Below are positions 58,135 to 64,000 of a DNA stretch of 64,000 nt, one piece after another. The DNA is taken from NCBI GenBank assembly GCA_003254925.1, contig QANZ01012736.1, positions 134,194 through 198,193 of the forward strand, written 5' to 3'. This DNA comes from Chamaecrista fasciculata (taxonomy: Eukaryota > Streptophyta > Magnoliopsida > Fabales > Fabaceae). The translations under genes and the position numbers were made by a program. Below the pieces are notes generated by a model. That model was given only the letters and a program-made list of their open reading frames with translations. It did not search any database and was not told the DNA's origin. Position 1 is the first letter of the stretch, and every line of letters begins with the position of its first letter.

Positions 58135-58220
58135 ATGGCTACTACCACTTCACAAAACAGACGCCTTCTCATTCTAACTTTCTTCATATTCCTCTGCTTC
58201 ATATCCATTCGACCTACTAC
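58135..58220 (+). CDS. Candidate first exon of a small secreted peptide gene
   Basis: ATG opens MATTTSQNRRLLILTFFIFL CFISIRPTT and stops at a CTACAG/GTATAT donor after base 58220, phase 1. This is a clear signal peptide. The first exon of the RGF-type gene at 49546 has the same layout: polar start, RLL hydrophobic run with LCFI, phase-1 donor directly after the signal peptide. I could not find a second exon with a DY...PPIHN, CLE or PSK box before 60870. It may be a decayed duplicate, a gene with a distant or missing second exon (a single N lies at 58340), or another peptide family. Confidence 0.4.
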
Positions 58221-58547
58221 AGGTATATATATATATATATACATTCATTTATTTTATTTTAATTTTTCCAAAGATATACACATATATATATTATCATTTT
58301 TTTCTTTGCTTGTTTTATTGATTTGTTTTTTTTTTTTTTNAAATCGGATTAGACGATTTGGTGCAGTTAAGTTGCACTTGACAAATAGTTAGAACTTTAA
58401 TTTTGGCAAGTGTTTAATTCAATAGTTAGCTAGTTTAATTATATAGTAGTTTTATTTGTTTATTAATTCCCAAGAAAGTGTGTAAAGGCTATGATATAAT
58501 GTACATTATTAAGTCATGTAACCGGAGCTCAAGAGCTATATATATAA
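58221..58547. other. Sequence downstream of the candidate exon
   Basis: A TA run, a poly-T run ending in one N at 58340, then unremarkable AT-rich DNA up to the Helitron. No second exon recognised. Confidence 0.4.
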
Positions 58548-58893
58548 CTAGAGGACTTTGCGTGCCCTAATGGACACACAATTATACCTATAAAATTTAA
58601 AATAATTTAATATTAAAATTATATAAATTAGTATGAGTAAAAAAAATAGAAGAAAGAAAAGAAATTAATCCAATAATAAAAATAAAAATTTATGCTTTAA
58701 AAAAAATGTCACCTATATGTGTATGAGTGAAAAGTGATTATGGTCTCATAGAGTCTTGGGTGAAAATATAGGTTATTAAAGTTGGGGTGATATTTTTATA
58801 TATATTTATTTGTAATATATTGAATGAGTATTATTTTATACTATAGTTTTAAAAGATTGACTACCAGATAGCCCCTCAGACATATAGTATAGA
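58548..58893 (-). mobile_element. Non-autonomous Helitron B
   Basis: Minus strand: starts TCTATACTATATGTCTGAGG and ends GTGTGTCCATTAGGGCACGC then AAAGTCCTCTAG. Host A precedes TC and host T follows CTAG. The terminal hairpin is weakened (GTGTGTCC against GGGCACGC) compared with copy A at 44333. 346 bp, non-coding. Shared ends but different interiors indicate one family. Confidence 0.8.
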
Positions 58894-59070
58894 TATAAAG
58901 TTTTGGCATACAATTTCATCTTTAATTATATATCTTCTGTTGAATTTTTCGTGTGTTCATGCCACAACGATGCGTATAAATGAATAGATAAATTAGAAGG
59001 TATTTAAGTTTTGATATATAGAAAATGAATTTGTAATTCGGTGAAATTAAAAACCTTGGATTTAAGCTTA
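58894..59070. other. Short spacer, nothing seen
   Basis: AT-rich, between the Helitron and the MITE starting at 59071. Confidence 0.4.
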
Positions 59071-59814
59071 TGAGATGTTTGGTACACAGATTAGAAATTA
59101 CTCTCGGAAGTATGAGCTCCAGATTAGAGTAATCCCGCGTTTGGTACGCAAATTAGAAAATTAGTCCAGAGAATGCCTTAATCCCATAAAATGGTCCAAA
59201 TTTAATCTCACCCTAGAGGGTGGGATTAGTCTAATCCCATGACATTGGATTATTTTTGTCCATCCAAAATGACTTTATTACCCTTAATTAATTTTTTCTC
59301 TACAAACCCTTACCACTTTTCATCTTTGCCACTAAGTTTAATATGAGTTTTTATTTTTCGTGTTATTTTGAGAATTATTTCAGTTATGTTTTGAGTGAGA
59401 TTTTTTTAGACAATTTTATTATGTTGAGAATTATGGACATTGTATTATGAAATAGTGTTTTCCTCATGAATCTATTAATATTATTTAAAAAATTTAATTA
59501 TGATATAATTATTTTTTATGATATAGTATTTTTCTTATGAATTGTTTTGAAGAATTTCTACATTTGATAAACTATTAGTTGAGAATAAAAAGTCAATGGC
59601 ATATTTGTAAAAGTATTAAACATTTCCAGGAATATCAAAGTTGAACCAAACACAAGATTGTAACATTCCTGAGAATGTTGCAAAATAATCCTATGATTAT
59701 TTTAACTCATCCAAACAGATATTCTTATAATTCTGGGAATCTTATTCTTGGGAAACACATTCCTGAAAATGTGATTCCCAGGAATGAAAAAATAATTCGT
59801 GTACCAAATGCCTC
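59071..59814. mobile_element. MITE, possibly PIF/Harbinger type
   Basis: The left TGAGATGTTTGGTACACAGA is inverse to the right TCGTGTACCAAATGCCTC. TTA lies immediately outside both ends (59068-59070 and 59815-59817), the 3-bp target typical of PIF/Harbinger. Inner words CGTTTGGTACGCAAATTAG and CATTCCTGAAAATGTGATTCC. 744 bp, no transposase. A 3-bp match is weak evidence. Confidence 0.6.
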
Positions 59815-59964
59815 TTAGTGTCTTTGCTATCATCAGGTTCATGGATTTTATCGTTCTAATAGATACATAGATATATAGAAGATATTATCTTTCTTCTTAT
59901 ACAAAAAGTTTTATGGCATGTCATATTTTTAATGGTGAATTTAATGATAAAGATATAAGAACTT

Positions 59965-60130
59965 CAACATTGATCCTCTATAGTAGCACTACACTGTAGT
60001 GCAGAGAGAGAAAGACACGGTGTAGAGAGAAAAAGTGTCAGAGGTGGGTCCCACTAACACTTTCTCTCCCTAACATGTGTCTTTCTCTTTCTGCACTATA
60101 GTGTAGTGGCACTATAGAGGATCCTTGCTC
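59965..60130. mobile_element. Mutator-like hairpin MITE, 9-bp TSD
   Basis: The left end CAACATTGATCCTCTATAGT and the right end (read inversely) GAGCAAGGATCCTCTATAGT. The arms continue with CACTACACT/AGTGTAGTG, CTGCA and GAGAGAAAGACAC/GTGTCTTTCTC, so nearly the whole element pairs with itself. Perfect 9-bp TSDs TAAGAACTT are at 59956-59964 and 60131-60139. 166 bp. Confidence 0.88.
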
Positions 60131-60139
60131 TAAGAACTT

Positions 60140-60873
60140 TGTATAAATTCATCCAATATTAATTAATATGATTAACAGGAGCAATAATTAAGATTATATA
60201 GGGTTCTCTCTAGATGTTTTGGTGAAACTTCAATTAAGAAACTAATAGAACTACTAAAGTCATTTTGTTTCATTATTAAGAACACTTTTGTACGATCTGT
60301 TAGTTTTTGTTTCATAGGTTGTCAACTTAGGGTTTTAAGATAAGCATTAACAAATAAATTAAAATAAATAAACCATTTTTGTCTCAATTTACAATAGTGA
60401 ACACTTCCTTCCAAGTAAGTTCCCATGTTTTTCTGTTTTAAGAAACCTTCAAAGTTTAGACAGAAATTCAACACAAATAATAATTATTGAGCCCTCAAAG
60501 ATAATATTTTTAAACACCACATAATGTTCTTTAAAAAAGTCAAAGACCAAAAAATATATTTCTTTTATTTTTTTGGCCTGAATACATTTCTAATATAGAG
60601 GGACTAAATCTTAGTCTCGAGACAAATCCAGATATCAAAAAATAAGTTCTCATTGAAAATTCACTAAAATAGGTGTTACATGATGTGAGATCTGCTGATA
60701 TAATAAAAGTTTTTGTTGGCTTCTTACATCACCTAATTTGCAAAAGTGTGCTTAAGAATTTTTCTCCCATCAGCATGTCTCCTTCAATTTCCTAAACAAT
60801 GTTTCAAAATGCTTATGCTTTTTGCTGCTGCAACAATTGCTGTTTAAATATCCAGTTTTTCTTGGAAACTTGG
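60140..60873. other. Intergenic DNA and UBP27 3' flank
   Basis: No gene seen. The right part should contain the 3' UTR of the minus-strand protease gene. A TTTATT on the plus strand near 60565 (AATAAA on minus) is a possible poly(A) signal. Confidence 0.35.
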
Positions 60874-63521
60874 TCACTCTACCATTGGAATTCTCTCATA
60901 GAAAAGCATGCTGGCTTCAGCCAAAAGAACAGTTTCTTCTGAAACAGAATGTACTTGAGAATCTGAAACACAAAACCAGTGTGTTGAGGGAGTTGGATCG
61001 AATTGATCATCGGACATGTCATAGGACTCCGTCCTCGCACGTCTATAAACAGTATAATGCCCGCTACCAGCTCGTCCAAAGTGTTCCACAACCGCAACAA
61101 GTTGGTATGAACATGTTTCTTGAGATGATGGTATATCACAAGATACACCTACCTGCACCCAGCAGAACACGAGTAAAGAAAAAATGGCGATGGCACCACC
61201 CCTATCAACTATAGCAAATCATTGTCCTACTAAGTTAGAAATTCATGGTTTGTACACAAAGTAAATGCAGCAATATCATAAAACTCGAGAACCAACCTCG
61301 CCGGTGAATTGCAAATCTGTGTTTCTATGAATGGTTTCTGAGGAGCCTCCATTACAGAGAAACATGGTTTCACCAAGTGTGGGTACATTTGCAGGGGAGA
61401 CAATTCCATCGTCAATTACATCCTTAAACTTTTTCTCTTCTCCCTCCACTCCATGGATGTCATTCAACTCCAACATTTTCCTCTCAGATTGATGAACATA
61501 ATGATCCGGTAAAGGATTACTTCTATTAATTTGTAACCTTACTGGAAGTGCATGTACATTGGCCTCCTGTATCTTTATTCCCAGTTTAGTTGTCATGAAT
61601 GGGGACAAATCCAAAATAAACGGAAAAGAAATATGGCCCTGCAGTCCCATAATCATTATAATAAGACATCGTTGTGTGAAATTCAAAGAAAGAAAATAGT
61701 ATATTATTCTTTTATTAACTTCCCTAATTTATTTTCCACCAAACTAATATGACATCAAACTTGAGTACACCCCATTCATGCCAAAATAATGAGGACTACA
61801 AAAGAAAACTGAGTAACCAATTTATTAAAAATACAATCTGTCAAAGATCCAAGTACCTCCAGTTTGACAGGTTCTCCAAACACGCTCACCGAAACTCTTT
61901 TCACTTGGATGCATAAAATCTGCAACCGCCCAATCAGACATTTGTTGGGAATTAATATCCTAACAACATTTTAGTAGCTCAGATATTGAACTAAAGGAGA
62001 GCAAACTGTTGAGAAAACCAAAGATATCAGAAAATACAGTTTTCATACTGAATACACGTTTCGAAAATCAGCGTGATAAGGACACTTAAATCTTTTTTTT
62101 TAACGTGCATGAACAAATTGAGGGACAGAAATCTGATAAAAAACCATGAAAGCTTATCCTAAGCATCAAGAACCAAGAACAGTATTGCAAGTTTGCAACA
62201 GTATATCACTTTCCCTGTCATCCGGGGAGGGATGTAACTACAAATGCTGTTGAATCTATGAGTTCACGAATATCTTAGTGTACCCAAGTCATGAGAACTA
62301 GAGTTTAGTTAATAACGGGTTTCATGCTAAATGATACATTGGTTCGTCACAGCCAAAAAAGAAGACCAAATCTTGATCAGATCTTACTTGAGCAATGAGC
62401 CCATAAGTATAAGATGTATTCTTGATTCAAGGAGTGCACTCTAGTCTCGAACAGAAAGTGCAGAAAGAAGATTGACAATACATACATACCCTTGGACACC
62501 GAGCAATACTTAGTTGCTTCAGAGTGTGAGAAAACCTATTTGACCATGGTAGCTTTTCAAGATTACAAAGCCTTCTGCAGCTGCAAAATTCCTCATGGGA
62601 ACAACTCCTAAGCTTTTCGATTTCTGTCTGGGTAACAAAGACAAACAAGACAGATTAACAACAATACCTACTTGCCACAATATCTCCTCAATAAATCCCC
62701 GCTTATCAAGCCAATGCGCCTTTATATATTTAAGTAAATATACGAGGGGCCTACCTCATTCCCTTCCATTATGGATAGATACTTTATCGCAGCATTATGC
62801 CAACAGTGGCTGCAGTGATAGTTCTCAACATGTTCAGCAACAATGAACTGTTTCAGGCAATCCACCAATGTACAACCAGCTTTCTAGTGACATGTAACAT
62901 CAAATGATCAGGAAGCTATATGAGGCAATGCTTCCACTATCAGAATTTGGATCCTCCGAAGTGTAATGTTTGGTGTATTTTGTGTAGTTTAGAAAGAGAT
63001 AGGAAGTATAGAGAGAAAGAATGGGCCATCAAATATTGAAGTATATGGGGCCCATATTTTCTCTCTCGACCTCTTTCTATCTCTCTCTAAACTGGACAAA
63101 ATGCACTAAATATCACGAATCCAAATCCCAAAGAAATGCATGGTCATCTCCATTCTAGTACCAAGATGCCTATGTTTGGTTTACTAGTCCGCATCAATGA
63201 AACTTGGAGGTATAGGAAGCCACCATTTTGGTGATATCTTATATCACTCAAAAACTGAAGAGATTTCAAATCCCTGAATTTTCAACTATATCAGCTTTTT
63301 GTAGCATAAAAATTATACTCTTTTGATAGTTTTCAATCATCATACCAAAAATGAGAATCTTTAATAGCCTGTCATGTTAAACCACGTTACCTAAGATACT
63401 ATCGGATATAAGATAACGATGAACCAAACTACTACAATACTTATAAACATACAATGGAGGCTCCACTGTTCAGCACTGGTGAAAGAGGCAAACAATCAAA
63501 TGATTCAAAATTCAATGAGAT
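60874..63521 (-). CDS. UBP27: Ubiquitin-specific protease, UBP27 type, 3' part
   Basis: A deubiquitinase of the USP family; Arabidopsis UBP27 is anchored in the mitochondrial outer membrane (family knowledge). Six in-frame minus-strand exons: 63521-63453, 62883-62755, 62627-62490, 61919-61857, 61638-61297, 61152-60874. They give the last 339 residues. Order: ISLNFESFDCLPLSP; AGCTLVDCLKQFIVAEHVEN followed by the Cys pairs YHCSHC; EFCSCRRLCNLEKLPWSN; TLKQLSIARCPRILCIQ; KRVSVSVFGEPVKLE; GHISFPFILDL; then the catalytic His box VVEHFGRAGSGHYTVYR and WFCVSDSQV, whose Asp completes the triad, ending LLAEASMLFYERI. The Cys box and any N-terminal membrane segment lie past the right edge, so the gene is cut by the window, not broken. 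Intron 62884-63452 holds a MITE. Confidence 0.92.
62944..63128. mobile_element. Foldback MITE in a UBP27 intron
   Basis: The left ATTTGGATCCTCCGAAGTG with GTGTATTTTGTGTAGTTTAG is inverse to the right CTAAACTGGACAAAATGCAC with GTGATATTTAG... ending GAATCCAAATCC. GAGAGAAAG and CTTTCTATCTCTC extend the pairing to GGGCC centre words. No clean TSD. The inner GTTTAGA(A/G)AGAG block recalls the palindrome at 29925. Confidence 0.7.
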
Positions 63522-64000
63522 CTGCAAAAAGAACAATTATGAATTAGAAAAGGGAAAAAAGAACAGAGATATACAATAACAATGACTTTACAAAACAGGA
63601 TAGAGGATCCCATACTCATCAGTCTAGCATGGTTACCATGGATGCCTCCCATAGAGGCTATTGACCCAGATCAATCATCAATTAGACCATTAAAAGCATC
63701 AAACTTTAAGTGAATGTCTGAAGTAATTAAGTGTGTTTATTTTAATCATTCAATAAACCGCAGGTGGCTATAAGCATTGTCAAATTAGTTTAAAATGTGC
63801 TAACATTGTGAACTTAAAAGTTTTCTTTTGAACAAGCCAGCAACAAAATGCCAGAATAGGCTTAAGTTAAAAAGAATAGGATCAAAATTAAGTTTTGATT
63901 GGCTTCTAGCACCTAACCCGTGCTCCTTATCTTATAATCCCAATCCCAAAATTCTCTTGATCCTAAGCCTTTTGAAAACCACAACCTTTGTTTTCCCTTT
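63522..64000 (-). other. Upstream intron of UBP27, no exon recognised
   Basis: Begins just upstream of the 63521 acceptor. I looked for the conserved upstream block (SCSSQ-like end of the previous exon) and did not find it, so the intron probably continues past the window edge. Confidence 0.45.

Noticed and set aside
60822-61214. 130-codon plus-strand open frame
   Set aside because: It is the antisense shadow of the UBP27 last exon, whose minus-strand frame carries the catalytic His box.
1-64000. Canonical tRNA, rRNA or known miRNA genes
   Set aside because: No cloverleaf with both intact Pol III boxes was seen outside the SINE-like pieces, and no familiar conserved miRNA sequence was noticed by eye. 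A covariance-model scan was not possible.

Overview
The window looks like about 64 kb of nuclear DNA from a core eudicot plant. It is AT-rich, its genes are split by GT-AG introns, and the space between genes is packed with short transposon derivatives. The proteins I can assemble across introns resemble Arabidopsis families recalled from memory; no search was run. One run of N (27124-27654, 531 bases) and a single N near 58340 mark assembly uncertainty.

Five host genes are supported, plus one candidate fragment. From left to right: (1) a minus-strand nucleotide-sugar transporter of the URGT5/6 type (CDS 16288 to 9785, 5 coding exons plus a 5' UTR intron), whose last intron holds a 3 kb RTE-type LINE in the opposite orientation; (2) a plus-strand CDK-like protein kinase of the IBS1/CDC2C-like group (28621-34704, 7 exons, 570 codons) with an N-terminal MGC acylation signal; (3) a convergent minus-strand EME1 homologue, the MUS81 partner in the crossover-junction endonuclease (40771 to 35452, 12 exons, 572 codons); (4) a plus-strand two-exon RGF/GLV/CLEL secreted-peptide precursor (49546-50156) ending in the diagnostic DY...PPIHN box; (5) a possible first exon of a related small secreted peptide (58135-58220) with no second exon found; (6) the 3' part of a minus-strand ubiquitin-specific protease of the UBP27 type (60874 to beyond the right edge), lacking the Cys-box exons. 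The genes have no shared pathway; they are ordinary neighbours.

The rest is transposon sediment, and many boundaries can be fixed by target-site duplications (TSDs) read directly. Seven hAT-type non-autonomous elements have 8-bp TSDs (1212, 6040, 21237, 22868, 24656, 44765, 56453). Mutator-like MITEs have 9-bp TSDs (298, 5274, 20678, 32734, 43810, 59965). There are two short non-autonomous Helitrons in the same orientation (44333-44727 and 58548-58893), two copies of a tRNA-like SINE with TSDs (17686, 40992), a family of large self-complementary repeats rich in TTGGTCC/GGACCAA, and a 2.4 kb repeat present twice (5814-8245 and 26870-28130), one copy of which carries a tandem array with a period of about 148 bp. 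The kinase introns are especially rich in these elements. I did not find a convincing new molecular system. The most interesting leads are the spliced hAT C-terminal remnant inside 22868-24556, the Helitron pair, the possible tandem secreted-peptide gene, the paired SUMO-interaction-like motifs of EME1, and the nested foldback family.
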